Shown: positions 7,444 to 15,949 of the stretch, piece by piece
Position numbering within the stretch: the first letter of the stretch is position 1
Layout of the letters: each line of letters begins with the position of its first letter
Assembly: GCA_947631905.1 (NCBI GenBank)
Contig: CANRND010000014.1
Coordinates: forward strand, 1 to 54,211
DNA length: 54,211 nucleotides
Direction: 5' to 3'
Source of the DNA: an uncultured Clostridia bacterium
Lineage (GTDB): Bacteria; Bacillota; Clostridia; Christensenellales; Borkfalkiaceae
Notes under the pieces: model-generated
The model's database searches: none
The model's input: only the letters and a program-made list of their open reading frames with translations
Told to the model about the DNA's origin: nothing
Position numbers and translations under genes: made by a program

Positions 7444-10017
7444 TTAGAGCAAGTCTTTCTCTTCCTGGATCGCTTTTTTGAGCTGGGTCTCGGAACTTGC
7501 CGCTTTGATGAGGCACCACCACATCGGCGTACCGTAGTTCTGGCCCGCCGTGGGGTTCTTGCCGCTCGCCGCGTCGGCGCCATGGACCAAATTATCTCTC
7601 AGCATATCCGACATACCGGAGCGCGCCGTCTGCTGGTCGTACGCCATCACGTTGCCGCTGCCGCGAGGGTCGAGCGTGGTGATCCACAGGTCGTTATAAG
7701 TGTACATTGCCGAGTCGCGCGCCGCGTTCAGACCGTACTGCATGCGGAGGGCAAGGTCGCGGTCCGCCTTTGTGTACGCCACGAGATAGAGCGCTCTCAT
7801 GGCATAGCCGAGGTTGTTGAGCGAACTGAGCTTGTCGTTTGCATAGTAGGTGTTGAACTTCTCGTCCGTCACATAGTCGCTGTGGTATTCCTGCAACCAT
7901 GCTTGGATCGACATGTCCTTCGTGGTACTCTGCGAAGCCGCCGCGTACATCTCTTTCGCCACGGTGTATGCCGCATTGAACTCGTCGGGCTTGTCGGGGG
8001 TCACCATCTTTGCAAACGTTCCATCAGCGGCGTTGGTATAGTAATCGTCGCACTGATACTTGAAGTTGGGAAGCTGTGCGCCCGAATAGGTGAGGGTGAT
8101 CTGGGTATCGGGATTTACGGTGAGCCATTTGACAAGGTCGATCGCCGCGTCTTTCTTCCAGCCCTGATTTGCAACGGTCGCGCTCACGCCGTAGCCGACG
8201 GAGTCCATACGCGCGCCCCATTGATCCTGACGTTTGAGCTGGTTCGCCATGAGTTCATCGCCATTGTAGCCGTCCGCACGCTCGGGATCCAAATCGCCGT
8301 TCTCGTCCACGTCGCCGTAATTCAACATCTGATAGTCCGCGCCTTTCACATAAGCCGCAAGCGCGAAATCTCTGTCGGAGACGGGAGTGGGCATCAGTCT
8401 GTAACGGAGGAAGTCACGGTCGGTCTGGTTCAGCGTACTTGCGTCCCACGTGCCGACGCCGTAGAAGAGGCAGTTGCCCGCCGCAAACAGGTCGAAGCCG
8501 GAGAGTTTGGACTCGGTGGTGTCGCCCGCGTTGTTGGAGTTGCCGTTCCAGTCGGAGCCGTAAGCGTGGAAAGCGCCGATGGTTTCGATGAACTTCTCGC
8601 TGTTGATGCCGTATTGGGTCGGGACATCCTTATACTCGCCGTTCAACGTTCTGCGTCTTGCGGTGTAGGTCGCGTTACCGACCTGGGTGGATTCAACGGG
8701 CTGGCCGTTGTAAGTGGGGTTGAGCGCGGTGGTGGACTTTTCGTCGCTGTACTGCACGTCGTTGCCCATGAGCCACGGGAGAACGTACAGAACTGCGTCG
8801 TATTGGTCGCTGCCGTAGACGTTCTTCATCTTGTTGCCCGCAACTTTCACGCCGCCTTGTCCGTAGCCGTTCCAGTCGAACGTGTTGATGTAATAGGTCA
8901 TCGCCCACGTCAGAGCGGAGAACTCCGAATAGGTGTAGGTGATATAGCCCTGCGTCGTATCGTACGTTGCATTCGGATCCTGCATGGTTTTGGGAATCTC
9001 CGTAGTCGTTCCTTTCCACGGGTTATTCTGGGTCGCCGTATCGGCGGCTGCTTCGGCAAAGCTGTCGCCCGGCCAGCCGGGGATAGTCACGCAGTAGCCT
9101 TTCCCGCCCGTGAATACTTGCACCGCACATGCCATGGGATCGCCCGCGGCCACTGCCGCATCGAACGTGGCATATTTATAGAAGTTGTAAGGCTTATAAT
9201 AGGTAGGCACACCGATGTTGATGAGCGGCACATCGTTGCCGTCCGCGTCGGTGACAACGCCGGGATCGCGGCCATAGCTGAGTACCGCGGGACCGCTCGT
9301 TTCGCTGTCGCCGTACTCCGCGCCGTGAACGCCCGTTCTGTCGGTCGTTTTCTTCGTGGTGAGCGCGGTGCGGACTGCGTCGCCGAAGAACACTTCGTTA
9401 AAGCCGAGACCGAAGTTGGAATAGTCTTTGGGAAGACCGTAGATGCCGACGGGCAATTTGTTTTCGTCGTCGGTCACGAATTTTCCGCTCTCTTCATCGA
9501 ACGTGATATGGTCGCCGGAGACGTACTTCGGATCCTGCGAATAGCCGTAGAATGCAAGCGCGTCTTCCCAAATACCTCTCTCGCCGACGAGGTTTTCCGC
9601 GTCTGCCGCGAGCGCGTCCGAAATATCGAGGATTCTGTTCGCCGTACTCCACGCCTTTACGTACTTAGGGGAAACGTAGAACACGTCGGGCTGGCGGTTC
9701 GAAGCGACAAGGTTCGCAAGACCGTCGAAATACACGTCGGGATCGGACTGGGAGCTGAACGAGATCGTAATCGCCTGGTCTTCGGTGAACGTGCCGTCTT
9801 CGCGCAGCTTCTGGGTGTATTGTGCCGCCCAGTCTTTGCAGTTCTGCTCGTTCATCGGCTTGTCGTTGTCGCTGCAAAACATGGACACCGAGATCGTAGT
9901 GGCGCTGTTTCCGCCGCCGCCACCGCCGTTACATCCCGTAAAAGCCGCTGCTGCGCCGCAACACATCACCGCCGAGAGGGCGATGACGGATGCGCTTTTC
10001 AAAAGTTTCTTCTTCAT
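7444..10017 (-). CDS. Very large lipoprotein substrate-binding protein of the sugar ABC importer
   Basis: An 857-residue protein starting MKKKLLKSASVIALSAVMCC with a lipobox AFTGC (Cys ~29) and a glycine-rich linker, then a family 1-like extracellular solute-binding fold: TTISVSMFCSDNDKP near the N-terminus and DAAIDLVKWLTVNPDTQ late in the chain. Typical members are about 430-550 residues, so roughly 300 residues are extra. The start at 10017 was chosen because the signal peptide begins there; upstream in-frame sequence is leader. Gene order and the neighbouring GH43 enzymes suggest binding of arabino-oligosaccharides. Its mRNA leader is long and highly structured. Confidence 0.85.
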   Translation of the reverse strand: MKKKLLKSASVIALSAVMCCGAAAAFTGCNGGGGGGNSATTISVSMFCSDNDKPMNEQNCKDWAAQYTQKLREDGTFTEDQAITISFSSQSDPDVYFDGLANLVASNRQPDVFYVSPKYVKAWSTANRILDISDALAADAENLVGERGIWEDALAFYGYSQDPKYVSGDHITFDEESGKFVTDDENKLPVGIYGLPKDYSNFGLGFNEVFFGDAVRTALTTKKTTDRTGVHGAEYGDSETSGPAVLSYGRDPGVVTDADGNDVPLINIGVPTYYKPYNFYKYATFDAAVAAGDPMACAVQVFTGGKGYCVTIPGWPGDSFAEAAADTATQNNPWKGTTTEIPKTMQDPNATYDTTQGYITYTYSEFSALTWAMTYYINTFDWNGYGQGGVKVAGNKMKNVYGSDQYDAVLYVLPWLMGNDVQYSDEKSTTALNPTYNGQPVESTQVGNATYTARRRTLNGEYKDVPTQYGINSEKFIETIGAFHAYGSDWNGNSNNAGDTTESKLSGFDLFAAGNCLFYGVGTWDASTLNQTDRDFLRYRLMPTPVSDRDFALAAYVKGADYQMLNYGDVDENGDLDPERADGYNGDELMANQLKRQDQWGARMDSVGYGVSATVANQGWKKDAAIDLVKWLTVNPDTQITLTYSGAQLPNFKYQCDDYYTNAADGTFAKMVTPDKPDEFNAAYTVAKEMYAAASQSTTKDMSIQAWLQEYHSDYVTDEKFNTYYANDKLSSLNNLGYAMRALYLVAYTKADRDLALRMQYGLNAARDSAMYTYNDLWITTLDPRGSGNVMAYDQQTARSGMSDMLRDNLVHGADAASGKNPTAGQNYGTPMWWCLIKAASSETQLKKAIQEEKDLL

Positions 10018-10129
10018 TCCTTTACCTCTTATAACTATAATTCGTGTCCGCGCCGTTATTTCTTCATCCTCGCCCGACCGCTTCCCGCCGTTTGGGGGTT
10101 GACGTTCCGCCGTAGGGCGCCGGAGTAAG

Positions 10130-10153
10130 AAATAAAAGCGCGCAAATGCCGCT
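10130..10153 (-). terminator. Weak terminator-like hairpin in the SBP leader
   Basis: On the minus strand AGCGGC (10153-10148), loop ATTT, then GC, a bulged G and CGCT (10143-10137), followed by TTTATTT. It lies between the 17-bp stem-loop and the SBP start codon. A short stem with one bulge makes it a modest terminator. Confidence 0.4.
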
Positions 10154-10169
10154 TCGGTCTGCCGAAAAC

Positions 10170-10264
10170 GCAGAAAGACGTCCGTTGCACTCCCCGCTAC
10201 CTCTTGCCGCGCCTTTCGGCAACGGAAAAAGAGTAGCAAAAAAGATTAACGAACGTCTTTCTGC
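10170..10264 (-). promoter_or_regulatory. Three-tier RNA hairpin in the leader of the SBP operon
   Basis: In the minus-strand transcript, a 17-bp outer stem (10264-10248 with 10186-10170, one G-U pair) encloses a second stem (GCUACUCUU with AAGAGGUAGC, one bulge: 10237-10229 / 10205-10196) and an inner stem (UUGCC/GGCAA: 10222-10218 / 10208-10204). The 5' arm of the outer stem coincides with codons 3 to stop of a 7-codon ORF. The pairing is seen directly; a regulatory role is inferred. It is not a riboswitch class I recognise. Confidence 0.7.
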
Positions 10265-10269
10265 ATCAT
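10246..10269 (-). CDS. Possible leader peptide (MMQKDVR)
   Basis: ATG ATG CAG AAA GAC GTT CGT TAA sits about 28 nt after the predicted transcription start. GGGGGGAAG lies just upstream as a plausible ribosome site. A ribosome on these codons would unwind the 17-bp stem that starts here. The ORF is so short that chance is a real possibility; its exact overlap with the stem arm is the argument for it. Confidence 0.4.
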   Translation of the reverse strand: MMQKDVR

Positions 10270-10303
10270 GACTTCCCCCCTATCGTCATTCAACACTAAC
10301 GCA

Positions 10304-10332
10304 AATATAGCACACCTCGCGGGGTTTGTCAA
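10304..10332 (-). promoter_or_regulatory. Promoter of the SBP-permease operon
   Basis: TTGACA (10327-10332) and TATATT (10304-10309) on the minus strand, spacer 17 bp. The predicted start near 10297 leaves a 280-nt leader before the SBP start codon. The remaining gap, 10333-10490, shows nothing recognisable beyond T-rich sequence. Confidence 0.85.
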
Positions 10333-10490
10333 TACTATTTCGAAAATTTTTTGTGAAACTTTTACTTTTTTTTTGCTTTTTTTTGGTTATTTTCGCTAAG
10401 AAACGCCGCTATCCGCACATTTTTGCCCCAAATGTGGTGGTTCGGCGCGAGTCCGCTCCCCCGAAAAATACAAGATATAGTGAACGGCGG

Positions 10491-11912
10491 TCAACTGCCC
10501 GCCGTCATATAAAAATAATGGTAGGTTGCGTCCTCTCCGCACGGGACAAACCCCGCCGCGCGCAACATTTTTGCCGATTTTTCGTTTCCGTGGAAACATT
10601 TTGCCTCGGCGCGCTCGATTTCGAGCTTGAAAAAGGCGTATTGCGCGAGCGCGCGGACCGCTTCTTGCGCGTAGCCCTTCCCCTCCGCAGACGGCAAAAG
10701 CCGCACCCCGATCTCCACCTCCCCGCGGTAGCCGAAGCGGTGCAGAACGGCCTCTCCCACAAGCCCCTCCGCGGCGTAGATCCCGAGCGGGACTTCCTCC
10801 TTGTTGCGGAAGTCTTCGCGCGCGAGTTCCAAAAAGTAAGAGGGTGCGGGCGTTTCTTCGGGACAGTCCTCCCGCCAGTCGTATCCCCAAAAGCGGTTCC
10901 GCACCACGTCGGAAGCCAAAACCGCATACGTATCGATATCTGCGTCCTCCACCGCTTTAAGGGTGAGCCGCTCCGTTGTGATCTCGGGGAAGTGCGAAAG
11001 GGCGTCGATGGGGCGACGGGGAAGCACGTTGAACTTGTCCACGAGCGCGCAGGGGTGGTATTGCAGTTTGGATTTGCGGAGTCCCGGGTCGCCCGCGTCG
11101 TCCATACGGTTGAGAAAACGCACCCCATCCCCGCAAAACGCCCTCGCAAACTCCTGCGCGAGGGTGGGGTAAGCGCCCTCGTACTCTTTGAGCGCCTTTT
11201 CGAGATGGACGATCACCATGTCCCCGCAACGCTCGCCCGCGGAAAAACCCACGATCTTGCCGTCTACGGTGAGCGCCCCCGCAAACAGGCCGAGTTCGCC
11301 AAGGTGCGGCACGAGGTCCACCGCCTCCCGCATTTCCTCCTTTGCGAGATACTCGCCCTTTGCGAGCTGGCTCTTTGCGTATTGCGCCAAAAAGGCGGAA
11401 AGGGCGGGCGCGTCCTCCGCGCGGTAGGGCCTGAATTGCCACACGGGGTAGGTTTTTTTGAATTTGTTGACGTGGTTGCGCTGTCCCGCGAACTTTTTGC
11501 CCGCATATGTCTTGAAATCTTCCGCCTCGTAGAGATAGTCCCGCCAGCGGCGGCGGTTGTTCGCCGCGTAATCGGCGTACCGCGCCGTTAAAAGCGGCAT
11601 GCGCTCTTTGGGAACGTTGGTATAGTGCAGGCGCATGCCCGTGTCGCGGCAGAACTTTTCGATCTCGCAAAGCGCCTGCTCCTCCGCCTGCGGATCGCCC
11701 GAAACCGATAACGGGTAGTGAAAATAGTGCTTCCCCGCGTAAAATTCCCGCAGGACGAGGCACCCCGCCGCATAGGCGTATTCGAGCGCGAGCGCGTTTC
11801 CCCACATGAACTGGAAGCCGAGCGAAAAATCGCCGATATGAAGATTCTGCGCCGCAAAATACGGCGCAGTTTCCATGAGTTTTTCGGGACTTAATTTTTG
11901 AAAATTCAGCAT
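10491..11912 (-). CDS. DUF2156 (LPG synthase-like) domain fused to a GNAT acetyltransferase
   Basis: A 473-residue protein. Residues 1 to ~295 look like the DUF2156 fold, the catalytic-domain family of aminoacyl-phosphatidylglycerol synthases, here without membrane segments (FKTYAGKKFAGQRNHVNKFK, YPTLAQEFARAFCGDGVRFL). From about residue 315 a RimJ-type GNAT begins (ITTERLTLKAVEDADIDTYA, GVRLLPSAEGKGYAQEAVRA as the acetyl-CoA loop, CFHGNEKSAKMLRAAGF). It lies downstream of parB but lacks a clear Shine-Dalgarno at the ATG. The acceptor substrates of both halves are unknown. Confidence 0.8.
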   Translation of the reverse strand: MLNFQKLSPEKLMETAPYFAAQNLHIGDFSLGFQFMWGNALALEYAYAAGCLVLREFYAGKHYFHYPLSVSGDPQAEEQALCEIEKFCRDTGMRLHYTNVPKERMPLLTARYADYAANNRRRWRDYLYEAEDFKTYAGKKFAGQRNHVNKFKKTYPVWQFRPYRAEDAPALSAFLAQYAKSQLAKGEYLAKEEMREAVDLVPHLGELGLFAGALTVDGKIVGFSAGERCGDMVIVHLEKALKEYEGAYPTLAQEFARAFCGDGVRFLNRMDDAGDPGLRKSKLQYHPCALVDKFNVLPRRPIDALSHFPEITTERLTLKAVEDADIDTYAVLASDVVRNRFWGYDWREDCPEETPAPSYFLELAREDFRNKEEVPLGIYAAEGLVGEAVLHRFGYRGEVEIGVRLLPSAEGKGYAQEAVRALAQYAFFKLEIERAEAKCFHGNEKSAKMLRAAGFVPCGEDATYHYFYMTAGS

Positions 11913-11946
11913 AGTGTTGTGCGTTTTTTGTTACACGTATTGCATT

Positions 11947-12837
11947 TTACTCCTGACGGTCGATGATGTCGAGCATCTCGTAAATGCGGTCGAGATCGTC
12001 GCGCGAGTAGTAGTCGATATAGATCCTGCCCTTCTTTTCGGTGCCGATCAGGGACACTTTCGTTTTGAACGTCGTTCTGAGACGCTCCACAAAGTGTTTG
12101 AGTTCGGCGTTCGCAAGGGCGTTTTTCGCCTCTTTTTGGCGGCTGAGTACTTCGGGCGGGTTCAAAAACTGCTTCACCGCGCGCTCCATTTCGCGCACCG
12201 ACCAGCCTTGCTTCACGCATTCCTGCGCGAGCGCGCCCTGCTCCTCTTTGGGAACGGGTACGAGCGTTCTCGCGTGGCCCGAGGAGAGTTTTCCCTCGCG
12301 CACAAGGGCGACTACCTCGTCCGAGAGCGTTAAAAGCCGCAACGTATTGGCAATTGCGGGGCGGGACTTGCCCAGCCGCTCGGCGAGAACTTCCTGCGTG
12401 AGGCTGTACTCCTCCATGAGTTTTTTCATCCCGTATGCGGCTTCGATGGGGTTTAAGTCCTCCCGTTGCAAGTTTTCGATGAGGGAGATCTCCTGGATCT
12501 CGCGCTCGTCGAGTTCTTTGATGACGGCGGGGATCGTGGTAAGGCCCGCATTCTTCGCGGCGCGGTATCTGCGCTCGCCCGCGATGATCATGTACGTGCC
12601 GTCGGGATTTTTATTGACGACGATGGGACTGATGACGCCGTGTTCCTTGATGGAATTGGTGAGATCGAGGAGCGCGCCTTCGTCGAACGCTTTGCGCGGC
12701 TGGTTGGGGTTGGGGGAAATATCTTCGAGCGAAAGCTCGGTAGCGCCGCCCGTCAAACCTTCCCCTGTTGCGTTTTCATAGGCCTCCTCCGTGTCGCTGA
12801 ACAGCGCCGAAAGCCCTCTTCCTAAACCCTTTGCCAT
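11947..12837 (-). CDS. parB: Chromosome partitioning protein ParB/Spo0J
   Basis: A 296-residue protein with an N-terminal CTPase/ParB domain: ISPNPNQPRKAFDEGALLDL, HGVISPIVVN and the GERRYRAAKNAGL arginine motif. The helix-turn-helix that reads parS spans SLTQEVLAERLGKSRPAIAN, and a C-terminal dimerisation region ends at the stop. GGAGG precedes the ATG. It abuts parA with a 1-nt gap. Three parS-like sites lie 3 kb away at 15768-15885. It loads on parS, spreads, and helps SMC and ParA organise and segregate the origin region. Confidence 0.97.
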   Translation of the reverse strand: MAKGLGRGLSALFSDTEEAYENATGEGLTGGATELSLEDISPNPNQPRKAFDEGALLDLTNSIKEHGVISPIVVNKNPDGTYMIIAGERRYRAAKNAGLTTIPAVIKELDEREIQEISLIENLQREDLNPIEAAYGMKKLMEEYSLTQEVLAERLGKSRPAIANTLRLLTLSDEVVALVREGKLSSGHARTLVPVPKEEQGALAQECVKQGWSVREMERAVKQFLNPPEVLSRQKEAKNALANAELKHFVERLRTTFKTKVSLIGTEKKGRIYIDYYSRDDLDRIYEMLDIIDRQE

Positions 12838-12838
12838 C

Positions 12839-13612
12839 TTATTCTCCTCCTTCCGTTTTCTTCAAAAATTCTTCTGTGAGCGCCGCATACGCCCGCGCGC
12901 CCATACATTTGGGATCGTGCAGCAAGATCGGCTTGCCGTGGCTCGGCGCCTCCGCAAGGCGCACATTGCGGGGAATGACGATCTCATACAGCTTTTTGGT
13001 GAAATACTTCTTGATCTCCTCTGCGATCTGGCGGCTGATGAGGGAGCGGCGGTCGTGCATCGTAAGCACCACGCCCTCGACTTTCAGATTTTTGTTGAGA
13101 TGCTGTTTCACGAGCGAAATGGTGTTCATGAGCTGGCTCAGCCCTTCGAGCGCGTAATATTCGCTCTGGATGGGAATGATCACACTGTCTGCCGCGGCGA
13201 GCGCGTTGATCGTGATCAGCCCCAGCGACGGCGGGCAGTCAATGAGGATGAAATCGTAGTCGTTTTTGATCTTGTCAAGCGCCGTTTTTAACACCCGTTC
13301 TCTGTTTTTCTTGTAGACAAGCTCTACTTCCGCCCCTGCCAGATCGATGTTCGCAGGCAAAAGGAACAGGTTCGGCATCTCGGTCGGGAGGATGTTCTCT
13401 TTCACGGGTTCGTCCTCGATGAGAACATTATAGACGGACTTTTTGATCTGGCTCTTGGAAAAGCCGAGTCCCGTGGTGGCGTTTCCCTGCGGGTCGATGT
13501 CCGCAAGCAACACTTTCTTGCCCGCTTTCGCTAGATACGCCGCCATGTTGACGCAGGTCGTCGTCTTGCCGACCCCTCCCTTTTGGTTGGAAAAAGGAAT
13601 GATTTTGCCCAT
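12839..13612 (-). CDS. parA: Chromosome partitioning ATPase ParA/Soj
   Basis: A 257-residue ATPase. The deviant Walker A motif KGGVGKTTT lies at residues ~11-19, DIDPQGNAT at ~41-49 and the Walker B region DFILIDCPPSLG near 120. The start at 13612 has AGAGGTGAT just upstream; a GTG 9 nt earlier overlaps that site and is less likely. It is followed at once by parB and preceded by ftsH with a 34-nt gap, so the three probably share a transcript. It moves origin regions with ParB and may modulate initiation. Confidence 0.97.
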   Translation of the reverse strand: MGKIIPFSNQKGGVGKTTTCVNMAAYLAKAGKKVLLADIDPQGNATTGLGFSKSQIKKSVYNVLIEDEPVKENILPTEMPNLFLLPANIDLAGAEVELVYKKNRERVLKTALDKIKNDYDFILIDCPPSLGLITINALAAADSVIIPIQSEYYALEGLSQLMNTISLVKQHLNKNLKVEGVVLTMHDRRSLISRQIAEEIKKYFTKKLYEIVIPRNVRLAEAPSHGKPILLHDPKCMGARAYAALTEEFLKKTEGGE

Positions 13613-13646
13613 ACGTATCACCTCTTTTTATATTCTCCCGTAAAAA

Positions 13647-15614
13647 TCACTGCGCTTCGCCGTCGTTGTTGCCGCCCGCTTCCTCGGGATGCTCTTTGAC
13701 GCCGAACGGATCGTCGGGCGCGTCCTTGTCGTGGTCCTCCATATATTTGAGGACTTCCTCCCAGCTTGCGCCTTTCATGAGCATATCCACTTCTTCGGTG
13801 TAAATGGTCTCCCGTTCCACCAAAACGCGGGACATGTTGTCAAGAATGCTCCTGTTTTCGGTGAGCAACTTCTTTGCGCGCTCATAGGCGGCGGAGACGA
13901 TCCGCTTGACCTCTTCGTCGATGATGCCCGCGGTCTCTTCGCTGTACGTGTTGCGTTCTTCGAAATCTCTGCCGAGGAACACGGGTCCGTCGCTCGTATA
14001 GGCGATCGGTCCCAAACGGTCGCTCATGCCCCATTCCGTCACCATTTTGCGCGCCATCTGCGTCACCTTTTGAATGTCGTTGGAAGCGCCCGCCGAAACG
14101 TCCTGTATGACGATCTCCTCGGCAACCCTGCCGCCGAGCGCCATGCAGATGAAGTCGTTGAGCTTGTTCACGGTGTAGCGGTCGTCGTCGTTCTCGGGGC
14201 GCGTGAGCGTATAGCCGCCCGCCATGCCGCGCGGAATGATCGAAACTTCCTGCACGTTGTCGTTGTGTTCGCAGAGCTTGGCAAGCACCGCGTGGCCCGC
14301 TTCGTGGTAGGCGGTCGTCTTTTTCTCGGCTTCCGTCACGACGCGGCTCTTCTTCTGCGGCCCCATGATCACTTTATTGATCCCCTCGTAGAGTTCGAGG
14401 TTTCCGATCATCTTTTTGCCCGCTCGCGCCGCCAAAATTGCCGCTTCGTTCAATAAATTTGCTAAATCTGCTCCCGAGAAGCCGCTTGTCATGCGCGCGA
14501 TCGTCTTAAAGTTGACGTCGGGAGCCAAAGGCTTGTTGCGTGCGTGAACTTTGAGAATTTGTTCACGGCCCTTAACATCTGGCATATGAACATATATTTG
14601 CCTGTCGAAGCGTCCGGGACGGAGCAACGCACTGTCGAGAATATCGGCACGGTTGGTCGCAGCCATCACAATCACGCCCTCGTTGGAATCGAAACCGTCC
14701 ATCTGAACGAGGATTTGGTTGAGGGTCTGTTCCCGTTCGTCATGTCCTCCGCCGAGGCCCGCTCCACGCTGGCGGCCCACGGCGTCGATCTCGTCGATGA
14801 AGATAATGCACGGCTGGTTCCGCTTGGCAAGATCAAATAGGTCGCGCACACGCGAGGCCCCCACGCCGACGTACATCTCCACGAAGTCGGAGCCGCTGAC
14901 CGAGAAGAACGGCACGCCCGCTTCACCTGCCACGGCCTTTGCGAACAACGTTTTGCCCGTACCGGGAGGCCCGACGAGCAACACGCCTTTGGGGATCCTT
15001 GCCCCGAGGTCGGCAAACTTCTTGGGACTCTTCAAAAACTCCACGACTTCGGCAAGTTCCTGCTTCTCTTCCTCGGCTCCCGCCACGTCGGAGAAGCGGA
15101 CTTTCAGGTTGGTGGAAACTTTCGCCTTTGTCTTGCCGAAGTTCATCACCTTGCCGCCACCGCCGTTGGTCGCACGCAAAACCAGGAAGAACGCAACGAT
15201 CCCGACCACCAAAACGGCGATATAGATCGCGTTGCTCCAACCCGCGCCCGCGTTTGGATCGGCAAAACTAAATTCGACAAGCTGACTGTTTTCTGCCTGC
15301 ATCCAGCCGTGGATCACGTTTTCGATCGCGTCTGAGCTATAAAGACTTCCATAGTTCGCCCAGTAGGTGTACTGGCGGTCATTCACGTTCACGTAGCCGT
15401 ACACGGTATAGTTATCAATGTAGATCTTTGCGATCTTTCCTTTGTCGAGGGATTTCTTGCCTTCATCAAGCTCTTCGCCCTTTGCGAGCGCTTCAAAATC
15501 CGACGCGGCGAGTTCTTTGCTGTTTTTCATCAGCGTTGACAGCGTAAAGTAAATGCCAAGTCCCAAAACAAGCACCAGAACCACCGAAAGGACTATTTTT
15601 ACTGTTTTGCTCAA
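13647..15614 (-). CDS. ftsH: ATP-dependent zinc metalloprotease FtsH
   Basis: A 655-residue membrane-anchored AAA+ protease. One membrane segment lies at ~5-26, an extracytoplasmic domain follows, and a second segment lies near 128-148. The AAA module shows GPPGTGKT (Walker A), [12 protein letters not shown] (Walker B) and RPGRFDRQI (second region of homology). The zinc site is HEAGH, with a downstream Asp in the peptidase domain. The C-terminal tail is acidic. It degrades misassembled membrane proteins and short-lived regulators as a hexamer. It heads the ftsH-parA-parB run. Confidence 0.97.
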   Translation of the reverse strand: MSKTVKIVLSVVLVLVLGLGIYFTLSTLMKNSKELAASDFEALAKGEELDEGKKSLDKGKIAKIYIDNYTVYGYVNVNDRQYTYWANYGSLYSSDAIENVIHGWMQAENSQLVEFSFADPNAGAGWSNAIYIAVLVVGIVAFFLVLRATNGGGGKVMNFGKTKAKVSTNLKVRFSDVAGAEEEKQELAEVVEFLKSPKKFADLGARIPKGVLLVGPPGTGKTLFAKAVAGEAGVPFFSVSGSDFVEMYVGVGASRVRDLFDLAKRNQPCIIFIDEIDAVGRQRGAGLGGGHDEREQTLNQILVQMDGFDSNEGVIVMAATNRADILDSALLRPGRFDRQIYVHMPDVKGREQILKVHARNKPLAPDVNFKTIARMTSGFSGADLANLLNEAAILAARAGKKMIGNLELYEGINKVIMGPQKKSRVVTEAEKKTTAYHEAGHAVLAKLCEHNDNVQEVSIIPRGMAGGYTLTRPENDDDRYTVNKLNDFICMALGGRVAEEIVIQDVSAGASNDIQKVTQMARKMVTEWGMSDRLGPIAYTSDGPVFLGRDFEERNTYSEETAGIIDEEVKRIVSAAYERAKKLLTENRSILDNMSRVLVERETIYTEEVDMLMKGASWEEVLKYMEDHDKDAPDDPFGVKEHPEEAGGNNDGEAQ

Positions 15615-15675
15615 ATTTTGCTCCTTTCAAACCGTATTTTATAATACGCCAACAGTTTGGCTGAATTACCGTATT

Positions 15676-15704
15676 ATTGTACCATAATTCTTTTGGAATT
15701 GCAA
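15676..15704 (-). promoter_or_regulatory. Promoter of ftsH
   Basis: TTGCAA (15699-15704) and TACAAT (15676-15681) on the minus strand, 17-bp spacer. The start near 15669 gives a ~55-nt leader before ftsH and probably serves ftsH-parA-parB. Confidence 0.7.
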
Positions 15705-15767
15705 GTAAATGGTACCAAATCTTTCCTAATTTTCAAAAATATCACGCGTTTGTCGCAAAGGGGGAAT

Positions 15768-15783
15768 TGTTTCATGTGAAACA
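15768..15783. promoter_or_regulatory. parS site 1 (one mismatch)
   Basis: TGTTTCATGTGAAACA differs from the consensus TGTTTCACGTGAAACA at one base. It is a ParB-binding centromere site, upstream of ftsH. Confidence 0.88.
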
Positions 15784-15825
15784 TCGCATATTTTGCGGTG
15801 CGCTTGCTGTAAATGACCTAAAAAA

Positions 15826-15841
15826 TGTTTCATGTGAAACT
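15826..15841. promoter_or_regulatory. parS site 2 (two mismatches)
   Basis: TGTTTCATGTGAAACT, two differences from consensus, 42 bp after site 1. It is probably a weaker ParB site. Confidence 0.78.
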
Positions 15842-15869
15842 ACTCAGGTCAAATTGCCTGATTTTGCCA

Positions 15870-15885
15870 TGTTTCACGTGAAACA
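15870..15885. promoter_or_regulatory. parS site 3 (perfect)
   Basis: TGTTTCACGTGAAACA, an exact 16-bp parS palindrome. With the two neighbours it forms a 118-bp centromere cluster about 6.3 kb from the candidate oriC. Confidence 0.96.
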
Positions 15886-15917
15886 TCAAACGCAAAAAAT
15901 TTCGTTTTGCGCATAAT

Positions 15918-15940
15918 AAAAAGGCGGTTGCCCGCCTTTT
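15918..15940. terminator. Bidirectional terminator next to the parS cluster
   Basis: AAAAGGCGG, loop, CCGCCTTTT: a short GC stem with T-runs on both sides. It ends the CvpA-like gene transcribed on the minus strand. Confidence 0.8.
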
Positions 15941-15949
15941 ACTTTGCTT

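Noticed and set aside
7582-10128. 848-codon plus-strand frame opposite the binding protein
   Set aside because: It is the mirror of a clear lipoprotein gene in a GC-rich genome. The encoded sequence is rich in H/R/V/G with no family motif, and the minus-strand gene has a signal peptide, promoter and operon context.
15677-15916. Open frame of 79 codons across the parS cluster (MYHNSFGIASKW...)
   Set aside because: It is open only by chance; it has no ribosome site and its repeated FHVKH segments are the translation of the parS palindromes.
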